Assembly (NCBI GenBank): GCA_003255065.1
Contig: QAOA01001289.1
Span: 1,158,930-1,222,929, forward strand
Direction of reading: 5' to 3'
DNA: 64,000 nucleotides
DNA from: Cercis canadensis
Lineage: Eukaryota > Streptophyta > Magnoliopsida > Fabales > Fabaceae
The notes under the pieces were generated by a model. The model worked only from the letters and a program-made list of their open reading frames with translations. It was not told the DNA's origin and made no database searches. Shown one piece after another: positions 1 through 12,179 of this stretch (positions within the stretch are counted from its first letter, which is position 1; the number at the start of each line of letters is the position of its first letter). Made by a program: the position numbers and the translations under genes.

Positions 1-1499
1 ATTAAATTGCTTTGGTAATTTTTGAGACCCCTACATTTTTGTAATTTGGCCCTTACATTGAGTTATTTCTGGATTCATCACCCTCTCGAATCTCTACAAA
101 GTCTCTCCACAAACTAAGGAGTTGAAGAAATGGGAATACTAATCTTTTTCCTAGATCAAGATAAACTTTTTGGTGTTGTAGATTCTATGCTTTTTCTTAG
201 TAATTAAATAGTTGCTAAACACAAGCAGACTCATCCATTTTCATTTTGTTTGTCCTTTTCATGTATTTGTGCTGAGACTGATCAACACATGAATTTTCAA
301 GATAGAGTTTTTCTATTTGTGAATGACAGCTTAGTTTTGTGTTTCAATTTTCATTTCTTGTGCTTGCAAGTTTTTAGTTAATGAAAACAAATTAGCTTCA
401 CCTATTATTGGGATATTTATATTCAGTGATGATTGTAGTGTTACAGATCACCTTGGCACAGTTTATTCTTGTCTTGACCTAGTGAGCTTAGTTATTAGTA
501 ATATTAGGCTCCAAAGATTATTAATTATTGAAATTATACCCTTATTACTCTGGGATTCGCAATGACATGACTGGTTCTTTTCTCAATACACTGGCCTTGA
601 TTGCAAGCTGAGATTTCTAGGGAGGATAATTGACTTGTATGAGGCTAATAGTTTGTTGATTTTGTAGTTGCTTTTTTTTTTTTTGTTATTTATTATTGTT
701 AGATAAATAGTGCAAGATAGATTTTCTATTTAAGAGTATAAAAAAATGAGTATTCAAACTTAAGACCTCAACTGAGTCCTCTATCTAAAGGCTTAAGCTT
801 AACATGATAAGAATTGATGCTTCTTTGAATATTGGATTTTGGTGCGTTTAAAATAAGGATCAATTGCAAATTTCAATTTAGGAAGTTGATGATAAAGACA
901 AATTAACTAGAATATTTAAAGTCAACCAAACACATTTGTAACATTTTTAGAAATCATCATTTTCAAGAAACATGATTCTCAAGAACGAAAAAAAAAATCT
1001 GTCTACCAAACGCTCCTAAAGTTGAAGGAGTTGCTTACATTGTTTCCTTGGGAAAATAATATACGCTTAAATGGTGTTCAAGCTTTTTAAGCACTCTGAT
1101 TAAAGTTGCTCAAGGTACCAAATATGAAAAAAAATATTGCCATTAGGGACTTAGTGCCAATGGGCAATGAACATGCAAGAAAAAGAGTTTCAGGGGAGAA
1201 GGGAGGAAAAAGTTGACAGGAAAGGAGAGAAGAAATAATGATAAAGAAGAAAAAAAATAGAAGGACTAAATCATTGAACATGAAAATTGAAGAATCAAAT
1301 CGCTCATTTGGACAAAATAAGAGAATTAAAATTACAATTAAGCCTAATATTTAACAAAAATAAGCCAATCATTTTTTGGTAATGGAAAATAGTAAAGGCA
1401 ATTTCACATTTTTAATGGGGGTAACTTTGTTAAATGATATATATTACCACATCCTTATACATAGATCAGCCACTACATGGAGTCTCTCCATTCAGCATA
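1..1499. other. 3' flank of the TyrRS gene, no gene seen
   Basis: AT-rich intergenic sequence downstream of the tyrosyl-tRNA synthetase stop codon (the gene is on the minus strand). I find no reading frame with recognisable content on either strand. A T-rich run near 668-684 and the segment around 700-800 have the look of old dispersed repeats but cannot be classified. The 3' UTR of the synthetase must begin at 1499 and run leftward; I could not place its polyadenylation site. Confidence 0.5.
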
Positions 1500-4400
1500 T
1501 CACTTGGTGATTTTGAATTCCTGCAAACCAGAGACCAATTCATTTAAATAGCACATTGACAGATGAAGTAAATATCTCTAGGCAACATCAAAATAATTGT
1601 TTGGTGTATCTTAGTGACATTAGCCAAATGAACAAAGCTCACCTTGACCCTTTTTAATAAATTTTTGGCATTGCTGTCATTTTTGAAGTGTTGCCTTACG
1701 GGCTGCATGTGCAAAGAAACAATAATTTAGTTTGTGATAAATACTAAAATGAGATAAAACAAAGGCTTTACTCTTGTGCTCATGAAACAAGTATGGTACA
1801 AGCACCAATATCCTATTCACTAAATTTAGCACATGGAAAACAATAAATGAGACAATGTTTTCTTTGGAAGAGCACGTGCTGAATAATGATCAGAAGATGC
1901 TATGAGCACCAGTACCATACCAAAGTAATGTATGAGGTTGGCAGCTTTGCTGTTATTTTCTTTACCTCCGAGGTTTAGTGAACATAATTAAGACATGAAT
2001 ATATTGTAGTTAACAAAAGGTGTCCACGAACCAACTCTCTCAAAAGCTTAAGTTGTTAGGAGAAAAGCCAGGAATAGTTTTATATCTAACCCCTTTGGGC
2101 TTGAAGGGTAAACAAGGGTAGACAAAGCACAAGCCCGTTCATACCTTGTGCTGAATTTTAATTTAAATATGAGATATGGGGGGCAGTAGGAATTTTTGAC
2201 CTCTTGACCACTTGGTCGAAGAGGCTTGATACCATGTCAAGAATCATTTCATCGCAAAACTTAAGCAGTTAGGAGAAGGCCAGGAAGCAAAATGGAGCCT
2301 GTCTCCTGAACCTCCAGGAAAAAGGCTGTTCTTTGTACAGACAAATGCAGAGGGATGAAGGGCAACAGTTAAACTCTTTAAGGGATACACTATATCAGTT
2401 CCACTAGGAAAAAATATTATGAATACAAAAAATTAAAAACACACAAATCCAACCACCTGGCCTTGTTAATTTGCCAACTGAAGCTAACACAATACCATCT
2501 CCCACAAGCATAAAACCACAAGATGCTCAAACCTCATAGAAGTACAATAATGTGATTAACATTTTATTAGGATATCTAACCAAAAACAATCATTAATAGA
2601 GAATTGAAAACACAAGAATATAGGTTTAATATACAAGGAAAATCTGAATGCAGAGGCAGAACACTATCACAGCATAGTGAACATTGTTGAATTAGCTTGC
2701 GACATGGGGGGAGGGGAAAAAAATTAAAAAACATTGGTTAAAGCAGAAAACATCACCTCAAGTATTTTATTCAATGCCTTCGATAATGCTGGTTTGAGGT
2801 CACCAGGATGTAGCTCCCCACTCTCGTAGTCAGCAATCAATTCTTCAAAGTTTTTGAATGTCCTAGATTGAAAAGAAGCATTACAACAAATCAAAAAGGG
2901 AATCGAAAAGCCACACTTAAGGCAACCAGTGTAGTTCAAGAAATTAATATTCTTAACAAATGGAAACACTTTCTATTTGACCATAAGGTAGAAAAACTTA
3001 CTTGTTCCCACCATTCTCTGCCTTGCGCTCCACTGTAAACTCATTAAACCATGGCAAAATAATATATTTAATGTACTCCAAGCACGGATTGTCTTTCACT
3101 ATCGTTGGTGGGCAATAAGCTTTCTTTATCTTTAAGTTCACTTCAGCCTAGAATATCCAAACAATTAGATAAAATGTTAAATGTAAGATAAAAATACAAA
3201 AATTAAAACTTTTTTTTAAAAAAATTTCTTTGCAATGGCCTCAATTTCACTGCAACTAGCTATGACAATTCAACTTCCAAGTCTTTTATCATGACAAATT
3301 AATACTCCAATAATATCAGCCTACCTCCTCATCTTCCATGTAAATGGAGGATAATGGATCACTTTTTGACATCTTCACTTGCCCTTGCTGTAGACCAGGT
3401 AACATGTCTGCAAATTACCGCTTAAACAATCAATGAGATAAAAAAACATAAATAAAAAACAATGATTTAGAAAGGGAATCAGGAGGATACGGTGTGACAA
3501 GATAATAGGCTTGTTCTTCCTCTTAATGGCATCACAATACTCCCTAGCAAGTACATTCACTTTCCGCTGATCCATTCCCAATTGGCAGATATCAGCCTAT
3601 TTCAAGAGAAAAACAAATTATGCAATGTTTAGAAATACGTTTTAATGACAACTGTTTCAGAGGAGGGGGCAGTAGAATCAACAGAAAAGTTAAATATTGC
3701 AACACAAAAAATAACTAAATCAGCAAGTTTACAGATAACCAGAAGAAATCAAGAGAAAAAACAGGAGAAGGAAAAGGGAAGTTAGGAAAAGAAACCATTC
3801 AATAGATGCTTTTACCATAAAAAGGTCATTACAGCTTCAAAAGCTAAACTCCTTCACAAGGAGGAAGGCAAATTAGGTTTGTAGAATTAAACTCTTCACA
3901 CAACCATAAAAGTTCAAGGTAGGGTCATTAGTCATAAGAATTCCAACATAACAAAAGAATTAAATAAAGCAAGAAGAAAGTAAAATTCCATATACTACCA
4001 GTTGGGTCAGCTATTTACACCTCATACTCAGTCTCCTCAAACTTATCAACTTACATATATGCACATTTATCCTTCGCTGATTCTAGACTAATGATTACTG
4101 ATTATTAAGTGGTTTTGTAGTTTACAACAAGGCACAAAAGGCTCACCATTCTCCTCTGTGATGCCTCTGATAAATGCATTCAAGGCTTCAAACAGCTATC
4201 TTAATTTACAAATGTTTCACAAATGCACTTTTTGCAACAAGAATTGCAACAGTCATGCATCAATATATAGGTGGGAGAGTTCCCTTTCTTAAATGATCAA
4301 CATCCATTATGGATATGCCACACCACCATTTTGTAATTCTAGAATAATTATGCAAATATCATCCTATCAATGTATTCACATGTTTGAGTCAAAAAAGTAA

Positions 4401-5775
4401 GAACTTTCAGGAAATATAGGAAAAAAAGAAAAAGATAGAAAGAAAATGCACCTTGAGGAAAAATATGTCAGCACACTGCATACATGGATAGAATATCTGT
4501 GCTGCAGTCAAGTCGTCTTGTTCGCTTCGACCCATGATTTGACTACACCTGTAATTTTGAAGAAGGAAATATAAAAGAACATTTTAACTCCAAATTCACT
4601 ATTTATTTAAACATAAAAAAGCATCAAACACTCATCCACCTGACTATTCTTGCAAGGTTGTTCTTCTGAGCGATATCCAATACAAGAGGCCAATATTCAT
4701 CAGCTCTTGCATTAATCTCCTTTGACGACCACAGAAACTCTACTTTTCCTCCTTCTAGATCCATCCCAACAGCTTTCCAAATTTCAATCAGATACCGGCC
4801 TACTATCTCTATTCTCCTCAAATCTCCCCCCATTTTATTGTTTAGCTTCGCAAACCAGTCTGCAATCCATATTTTAACTCTGCACCCAGCAGATGTTAAC
4901 TTGTTTACATTTATTGTCTTCATGACTCCCTGTACAAGTGAAAGAATGTTATGCACACCACCATCAAGAGATTTCTAGAAATATTACAAAATGTTAGAAA
5001 AACAGAAAATTCAGAAAAGATTCTACTGGGCATGTTTTTCCATTATATTTAGTAGACAGTGTCAAAGCAGCAGAAACTACATCATGTCCACCTTGTATGC
5101 TTTCCAGAAAGTAACAGATCCAAAAGCATAAAAAAATATCAAAATACATATTCACCTGCTATTCTTCAAGTGGTTCAAAAATTTACCAAGAACGAGAATT
5201 TTTTTTTTTAACTTTCCATGCCCAATAGTTTCTGAAATTCTAGAACGGCATCATTCTTCATCAGACATCTTGAAATTTGCCACACAGTTACATTTTCATA
5301 AACCATAAAACTCAACCAACTTGAAATTAAAACAATGTGATTTTTCCTAAATATATTATTTACAGTGATGAAACTTCAAAATTAACAGACACCCAAGTAA
5401 AATATAGCTTCACTAAAGTAGAAAACTTTTCCAATATGTCAAAATTCTGTTTACCTGAGCAATGTGCATACGCCCAGAGGGTTCAAACCCATCATAGCAA
5501 ATTGGCTCTGGCTTCTTCTCCAGCAAATTTCGGAGCTCATCTTCTTGAATGCACTCTTCCCCAATACTCCTAACGATCTGAAACCTCTCCTCCAAACTCA
5601 ATCTGCGAGCGAAGATTGTCAAAAAAACTGAAAAACCCATAAACTTTTCATCGAAAAATTTAGGAAATTACTGATTCGTTGGATTTGAAGTGCTCGATGA
5701 TTCGCCTTCCTCTGGGATAGACACCGATAAGGATTCAAGAGATTTTGCGGCGGCATCCGTTGAGGTATCTTCCAT
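1500..5775 (-). CDS. Tyrosine--tRNA ligase, cytosolic type (10 exons)
   Basis: Charges tRNA-Tyr with tyrosine in two ATP-dependent steps for cytosolic translation. Exons (minus): 5775-5672, 5602-5455, 4929-4640, 4548-4452, 3596-3491, 3407-3325, 3147-3002, 2862-2757, 1702-1643, 1520-1500. All junctions are GT-AG, phases agree throughout, and the sum is 1,161 nt (386 codons plus stop), the size expected for plant cytosolic TyrRS. The start at 5775 opens a Ser/Glu-rich N-terminal extension of about 34 residues, typical of plant enzymes. The class I HIGH motif appears as HIAQ at the end of exon 2 (residues about 81-84); the KMSKS loop is intact in exon 6. The tyrosine pocket and tRNA-binding stretches (GCRVKIWIADWF, GMDQRKVNVLAREYC) are conserved. 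The last exon codes only six residues (EFKITK). No lesion seen; presumably a functional housekeeping gene. Confidence 0.95.
2038..2290. repeat. Pair of related ~40-bp segments in TyrRS intron 8
   Basis: Segments at about 2038-2080 and 2250-2290 share the core CTTAAG(T/C)(T/A)GTTAGGAGAA and lie in the 1,054-nt intron between exons 8 and 9. They flank a G-rich stretch. They look like remains of an inserted element, but neither target-site duplication nor class could be determined. Confidence 0.3.
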
Positions 5776-6277
5776 TGCTTATGCAGCTCAGCACTAAATT
5801 TCCTCAAAAAAATATGCAAAGTGAATGATTGAGAATAGAAGTATATGGGGATGGCACCGGTTGAGTTCTTCCACAAGCAAAACAACGCAGCCGGAGAGTG
5901 CTGAAACAGTGTGTTGTAAAAGAAAGACAATGACTGCTATGCGATGTGGCGTGCCGACGGCGGTAACGATGAATATGGGCTAAAAGCCTTGAGAAACGTT
6001 TAGATTAGTGGTACCACGGGCTAAATGACCCAAAAAGTACAAAAAAAAAAAAAAAAAAATNACTTAAACGGGGACATTGCAAACAATTTACAACAATTTT
6101 GATTATTTTAATATGTAACTATTAAACAAATCGAGTCTCCTTATATTGCATGTAGCATTTTTTGTTGAGTCTTTCTACCCGCTAGTTTAAAGTAGTGGGA
6201 CAAAAAAAAATAAATTTATCCCGCTATATCAAATTCAATCTCGCTATTATAGAAAGAGTAGATCTCAAAGATTTTGT
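5776..6277. other. TyrRS 5' UTR and upstream region
   Basis: Upstream of the synthetase start. The segment to about 5930 is probably leader; a purine/pyrimidine-rich stretch and a poly-A run (6040-6059) ending in an undetermined base (6061) follow. No clear TATA box could be assigned, which is common for housekeeping genes. No other gene is seen before the fold-back element. Confidence 0.35.
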
Positions 6278-6684
6278 ATAATTAGTGTTTGTAGACTTAT
6301 TTACCTATATGTAATAGAGTGAAAGTTATATACTAGAATATTATAGTTTTAGAAAAATTAAAAATAAAAAAAAAAACTGCTAGATTGTGTGGGCCCCACC
6401 GGACACGCCAGGGGACCCACGGCACATCCCAATGGAACACGCCAGGGGACCCACGGAGTGTCCAGCCTTGTCTGATGTGGCAGCTTTTCTCAGCCTGGAC
6501 ACGCCACCCGAGTGGTGGCACNGTGGCATGTTCCATTGGGACACGCCGTGGGTCCTGCGGTGTGTTCGGTGGGGCCCGCTAAGTCCAACTTTTAAATTTT
6601 CAATTTTTCTAAAATTAGAATATTCCAGTATATAACTTTTACCCTATTATATATAGGTAAATAAGTCTACAAACACTAATTATT
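6278..6684. mobile_element. Fold-back (long inverted-repeat) element
   Basis: The left arm from about 6278 and the right arm to about 6684 are inverted copies: both outer ends carry ATTAGTGTTTGTAGACTTAT. Symmetry continues inward through the AT-rich arms into a GC-rich core (GGGCCCCACCG on the left against CGGTGGGGCCCGC on the right). The single undetermined base at 6522 sits in the central loop. The whole is about 400 bp and could fold into one hairpin of nearly 200 bp per arm. No transposase is encoded; apparent open frames through the core are by-products of its GC-rich palindrome. No convincing target-site duplication was found, so the family is undetermined. Confidence 0.75.
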
Positions 6685-7694
6685 AGGTCAAAGTGCCGAG
6701 AAAGAAAAGCAATAGAGAATTAAAAAGAGAGAAAAAAAAATAAGAAAGACAAAAAAAAAAAAAAATAATGATTTCACTACTTTCAATCAGGTAAGACCTT
6801 AATGGTTAGGCTGATTGTAAGTGGCTGCATAAATTTCAGCTAAAAAGTTGTAACAGCTGCAGCACTCTTGTGTGTATTTCACTATCTCTACTAGATATGT
6901 TACTTTCAAAGTAACAAGGCTCATTCTGTTTGGTAATAAATATTAAAATATTAAAAAATATCCCATTTTTATAATTTGTTTCAACGTATTTTTTTCTCTT
7001 TATTTTCTTGGTCATTTATCCAACCAAACCCTCTTAAAAAAGGGCTTCATTTAAAAATAAAAATAAAAAACGCTTTAGAATAACTTTTTCATATTTTGAT
7101 GAGCTTTTAAGTTTTATTTTTTTTGAAGTACCAAAATGAGACTTCTAGGAAAACTTTAAAATAGAGCTTCACAAGCTTTAGTTTTAGTAAGCAATGAAAT
7201 TAAAAAAAAAAAAAAAAAAAAGCTTATTTAACTACATCCAAACACAATATTGATTTAACTTCTTTTTAAAAAAGTATTACAAAAAAGCTCTGTTTATTAA
7301 AGTATTTTTTTTATGCTATGTACTTATTAGTTTACATTTTAATAAACTAATTGCTAGTGTGTCTATTAAGTAAAATATATAGCAAAAATTATTTCAATTC
7401 TTAATTTTACTTGTCTAAATACAACTTATACTAGAGCTGTTAAAATAAACCTAGACCTAGGTCCTAAAAATGTTAGCCCGAATAAAATAGATGACACAAA
7501 TTTAATTTCTCAATGTTACTATGTAAAAGAAAAAACTTATAAAAATTCACCATACAAATTTTGGTTCCCATATTTAAATGGAAGGTATTCTGCCAAAACA
7601 TCAACCCAAAAAAGGTAACATTTCCTCATTTTACCGAGAGAGACATGTTATCTCTTCACAAAATCAAAAGATGCAAAAGCTCTTAGTTAACCAC
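6685..7694. other. Intergenic, no gene seen
   Basis: AT-rich spacer between the fold-back element and the 3' end of REM gene A, with many A and T homopolymer runs (for example near 6750 and 7203). The 3' UTR of REM gene A begins at 7694 and runs leftward. Nothing else recognisable. Confidence 0.5.
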
Positions 7695-10600
7695 TTAACT
7701 ATGGCATCTAGAAACATAAACTTCTAGGACTAGATCAGCTCTGTTTATCAGCTCAAAGACACAAACATCTCCAGCTTGCAGTTTACTTTCTCTTGCAAAT
7801 GAAAGCCAACCAAAAGATAGCATGCCCCAAGACTTTTTTGGATAATAGCGCAACTTTACAGGCCAAGATTGTTTTCCTTGCTGTATCAGGACATTCTTTT
7901 CCCTCTTTCTGACATAACTTCTGAGGAACTCAACTGGTACACCCTGAATAATAATAACATTTTAAGCACAATCAGAAGAGAACATAACAGTGTAGACCTG
8001 CATAATTTGCAATTTTCAGCAAAGATAATTATATTCTTTTGTATACCCTACCAGTGCAGAAAATAATAGATGATTTGGCTTTATAGTGACTAGGAAAGAG
8101 GGATTATCCAAGCTTAATTTCCTAGCTTCTTCAAGAGCTATGGTCGAGCCCAACCGAATCAATGGTGGAAGGCGTTGAATAACCTGCCTACCTGTAATAA
8201 GGCAACAAAACCAGTCAAAGTTTTGCTGTGGACATCTGATTGTGTGGCTTTCTAGGCAGAAACATAGAAAGCACCTCTCACAAGCTTTTCATTTTTCTGA
8301 CTGGATAGCTACACAATTTGCTTTTCGCAGCTAATCCAAACAAACACTTGCTAGATGCTAGTTCAATGGGGGAAGGAGATACTTGGGATCTGAATTGGTC
8401 ACATAAGAGAGGGGTCTCATATTTACTATCACTAACACAACAGTTTTAGTTTCAATATCCATTTTTTTCTCAGATTTTGTCTGGTTACCTCCAACCCTTC
8501 GAGCTGATACCAGATAAAACATTATAACTGTTGTTAGAAGCAGAAAAAAATAGTAATTCGTTTAGTGATTGAAGTATTGAACACTAGTTTTAGTGTTTTA
8601 CCTGAATTCACAAGAAAAGTAGGTTGTTCAGCGGCTCTTGAAATTGTTACTTGAAGTGTAGCTTCGGTTCTCTGGATGAGCTCAAACACACAAACATCAC
8701 CCACTTCCAAATAATTGTCTTTTGCGAATGCGTTCCAGCCAGAATATATGTAGACTGCATTGTTAAGGAAACAAACTTTGTAACTAGTAGACCAAGTTCT
8801 CCCATCCAAGACTTGCAGCAGGACAGCTCCTTGCTGCTTCTCCAAATGTTGTTTGCCAAATTGTGATGGAATAGTCTGGAGTTTAATATTTTTTTTTTTT
8901 CACTAGGTTAAAATTACAAGAACAAAGAAAGGAAGAAGGTTTGCAGTTGCAACTTGCAAAAGAAGTAAATCTATGAACTTGTATGTTTCAAATAGAAAGC
9001 TCACCAATGTGGAATGTTTTGAAACATATGATGGCTGCATGACAAGCTTGAAATGGGGATATTCAGAACAGAAAGTACTGACTCTCTGCAATGCTCTAGC
9101 CTTTTCAACTTCAGTTAATGGTTTCCTCCTTCTAATAGCCATGGAATTTGAGCATTTCTTAGTAGAAAAGTTGCTTCTACCTGTCTCCTCAGTCAAAATT
9201 TAGATTAGTCAAAAGAACATAAGAACATGAGATTTTCAATGACAATAACATACCTTCCACTTGAATTAGTTCTACATTGATTGGCTTCTTTTGCAGATTG
9301 GAGGTACTTTCATCTTCTCCATTTGTACAAGCTCTCATTTTCTTACAAGGATGGAGAGCTGGTGATGGTGATTTCATTCTTGCCTTATGGGTTTTGCAGT
9401 TCTGCAGATTAGGGCTTTTTTCAGCAACAACTCTGATCTTCCCACTTCTCAATTTCTTAAGGGATAGAGCATGTGACAATGGTGATCTTGGTCTAGCCTT
9501 TTGACATGGAGGTGTCTCACCCAAAAATTCAACTGAATCATCACTGAACTGTTCAAGACTGTCGTTTTCATCATCAATGACATGGGAAGGATACTCTATT
9601 TCAAGGGCACCCATGTCAAATATGATTACCTCTAAATTACAAGTTCCATCATATTTAAACAACACGAAATGCCAATGATCAAGAGAGTAATATGTAGCAA
9701 ACTCTTTCCAACCCTTTTCGAACCAAATGTCACCATCATGTTTTTCCCAATATATTTTCCATTTAGTGCCATCCGGAGGCTTAAGAAACACTGGATTTGG
9801 CAGACCATCTCCATATTTTCTTGTAAAATTGCCTGGAATCCTCTATATCAAGAACCTATTCTTAGTATGCAATTTGAAGTTCATGAAAAGAAAAAACAGA
9901 GAAATTAACACTCAGATAATTGTTTCCCCATGACTGATATTTCTAGGTATGAAGATTTCGGTGGGAAAGAAAAAATGTTTGTGACTTTGCATATAAAATC
10001 GCATTTACTTTTTATGTTTCTGTTCTGGACCATGTTGACCCAGTAGTTATATCAGACACATTCCCTTCAAGTTTTCAACAAATTTATCACCTAAAGTCAC
10101 AGCTACCTTAGAGTTTATAAGATGGTTAAAGATCCCAAAGATCTAAAATTGCTTCAAACCTCACACTACTGCAGGTATACGACATGTGAATAAAGTTCCT
10201 ACAGATCTTCAATTCCTCCAATACTAAACCTAAAGTACTAAGAAGTATGAACAGTATAAACTAAGCCAAGAACAATAACAGCATAGTTAATTAGTTATGG
10301 TTCTGTGTGGTGTCCAACAACAGTATTCTTTTAAACGCAATATATATCTCAAAGAACAATGAAAAATCTGAGAGCAAGAGGTCCAAGTGTTTGATATGAT
10401 AACTATTAGTTCAAGGGAAAGACATGAAAGAAGAGAAGGAAACAGGAAGATAGGGATAATAACACTTACAAGAATTCCATCTCTAAGCATACATTTCAGA
10501 ATAACCTTAAAGAAATGGATAGCCTTCTGATGAGAAGCCATGGATGGGGTTTGAAGTTGAGAGNGAACAATGAAAAATCTGAGAGCAAGAGGTCCAAGTG

Positions 10601-10752
10601 TTTGATATGATAACTACTAGTTCAAGGGAAAGACATGAAAGAAGAGAAGGAAACAGGAAGATAGGGATAATAACACTTACAAGAATTCCATCTCTAAGCA
10701 TACATTTCAGAATAACCTTAAAGAAATGGATAGCCTTCTGATGAGAAGCCAT
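7695..10752 (-). CDS. REM-type B3 domain transcription factor A (frameshifted in exon 5)
   Basis: Nuclear DNA-binding protein of the plant B3 superfamily, REM/VRN1-like group. Exons (minus): 10541-10470 (a second copy at 10752-10681 across an N), 9842-9254, 9180-9005, 8875-8602, 8503-8352, 8191-8052, 7943-7695. B3 unit 1 spans exons 1-2 (start MASHQKAIHFFKVIL, then RIPGNFTRKYG and PVFLKPPDG); unit 2 spans exons 3-4 (GDVCVFEL near its end); unit 3 is exons 6-7 and ends RCHS-stop. Exon 5 is a linker. Against REM gene B it is 10 nt shorter (152 v. 162), which shifts frame and gives TAG at 8358-8360, so about 418 residues with two B3 domains are predicted and unit 3 is orphaned. The intron after exon 5 appears to use a GC donor (A|GCAAGT). 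It is either a recent pseudogene, a truncated functional protein, or a sequencing error. Which exon 1 copy is real is unclear. Confidence 0.8.
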
Positions 10753-10774
10753 GGATGGGGTTTGAAGTTGAGAG
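10354..10774. repeat. Direct repeat across the N at 10564 (probable assembly artefact)
   Basis: Positions 10354-10563 and 10565-10774 are near-identical copies separated by one undetermined base. Each carries REM A exon 1 with its ATG and GT donor. Most simply explained as two overlapping contig ends not merged. Confidence 0.8.
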
Positions 10775-11824
10775 GCTCTGTCCCTGGCACACTTGCTCAC
10801 TTAAAGCAAATTTAATAAGAAACAAACAGCTATATGGGGTGCCTTATCATTTCTATTAGGTCTGGTCTGGCAGCTTCCTGCTAAACTAAATAAATGCTCA
10901 TTACCCTATAAATTGCAAGTCTCGAGAGCACTTTCTGATCCTAATTAATGATGGGAGTGAAAGGGACAACCTTTTTATTGTGTCTACCCCTTCACTGATT
11001 TACAGCTGCATATGCTATAGCTTCTTTTGTTTGTTTTGTTGACACGATAATGCTATAGCTTCTTTGTTGTCTGTATACAGGATATGTGTAGTCTACAACA
11101 ATATACTCCAATACATTATACAAATTGATCTAAAATGGTCATTCATGACTATTTGTGTCCTCAAAATGTTGAAGAGTTATTGTATTAGTTATACTAGTTT
11201 TACCGATGATTAGCTATATATATTTGTGTGATGCAAGGATTTGAATTAAAAATTGGTTTTAGAAAAAAATAAGAAAGAACACATTTTTAGAAAACTTATA
11301 GCCAAGAAGAAATTCATATAAGAAAACTAGAACACTACAAAGGAACCTATATAAATAAAAATATTTATGATAAAACTTATATTTGTGTTTCTGAAAGATT
11401 TAAGATTTAATAAAATAGTCCTTCAAAGAATATTAATTATAAAATAATCATCGAAAGAACTAATATGAATAATGAAATAGTCTTTGAAAAATTTAAAATT
11501 TAACAAATATTAGACTATTTTATTACATATATCAATTCTTTTAAAGATTATTTTGTAGTTAGTATTCTTTTAAATATTATTTTATTAAATCTTGAATCTT
11601 TTAAAAACGCTAATGTAAATTTACTCAATACCTTGTTGTGTCACCGACTTATATGATATTGTAGCAAAAGCTGCTAAAAAATAACAGAACAAGAAATAGT
11701 TAATATAAAACATAGATAAATCCAAAAAAATCAAAATACAAAAATTAATTCCAGAAAGTGATCAATTTTACCACTAACAACTTCAGTACTCTCAAATTGA
11801 TCAAAATTGATATCCTCAAACTTG
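10775..11824. other. REM A upstream region, no gene seen
   Basis: Contains the presumed leader and promoter of REM gene A just right of 10752, then AT-rich sequence with short A/T runs. No reading frame with recognisable content on either strand up to the hAT remnant. Confidence 0.4.
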
Positions 11825-12140
11825 TACTCATTCGGGCATAACCAATTTTGAGTACATACGAGTGCTTCCGTCATTTTGGTGATAAAGAACTCCGAAAGAC
11901 ATCAAGCACACGCCCACTGGTGCTAAAGCAAGACTCACAAGCCACAATTAATAGAAATCGGAATGACCAATACATCACATGCCATAAAAGAAACAACCTT
12001 ACACTTGGAAGAATTTTCCTCCACCATGCCAAGATGTTAAAATTAACATTTTCATCCACCGTATCAGTTGCCAAATACTTCTCAAGATTTGTTTCTGAAT
12101 CTTCTTTGGCCCTCTTCTGTTTTTTCCAGGAGTTTACTCT
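11825..12140 (-). pseudogene. hAT transposase C-terminal (dimerisation) remnant
   Basis: On the minus strand the translation contains FNILAWWR, then ACESCFSTSGRVLD and FRSSLSPK, then EALVCTQNWL. These are in the order of the C-terminal dimerisation region of plant hAT transposases. At least two frame changes lie inside (the central FMACDVLVIPISI segment is in another frame), and another separates SPK from EALVC. Upstream catalytic parts are absent and no terminal inverted repeats were located. It is a dead fragment; the partly overlapping plus-strand open frame is a shadow. Confidence 0.75.
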
Positions 12141-12179
12141 ACTTCTAACAACATCATCTATATGTGAAACTAATGGGAA

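Noticed and set aside
6333..6635. Open reading frames on both strands through the fold-back core
   Set aside because: They arise from the GC-rich palindrome and mirror each other; no domain and an undetermined base lies inside.
8651..9504. Plus-strand frames opposite REM A exons
   Set aside because: Exon phases, splice sites and B3 motifs are all on the minus strand.
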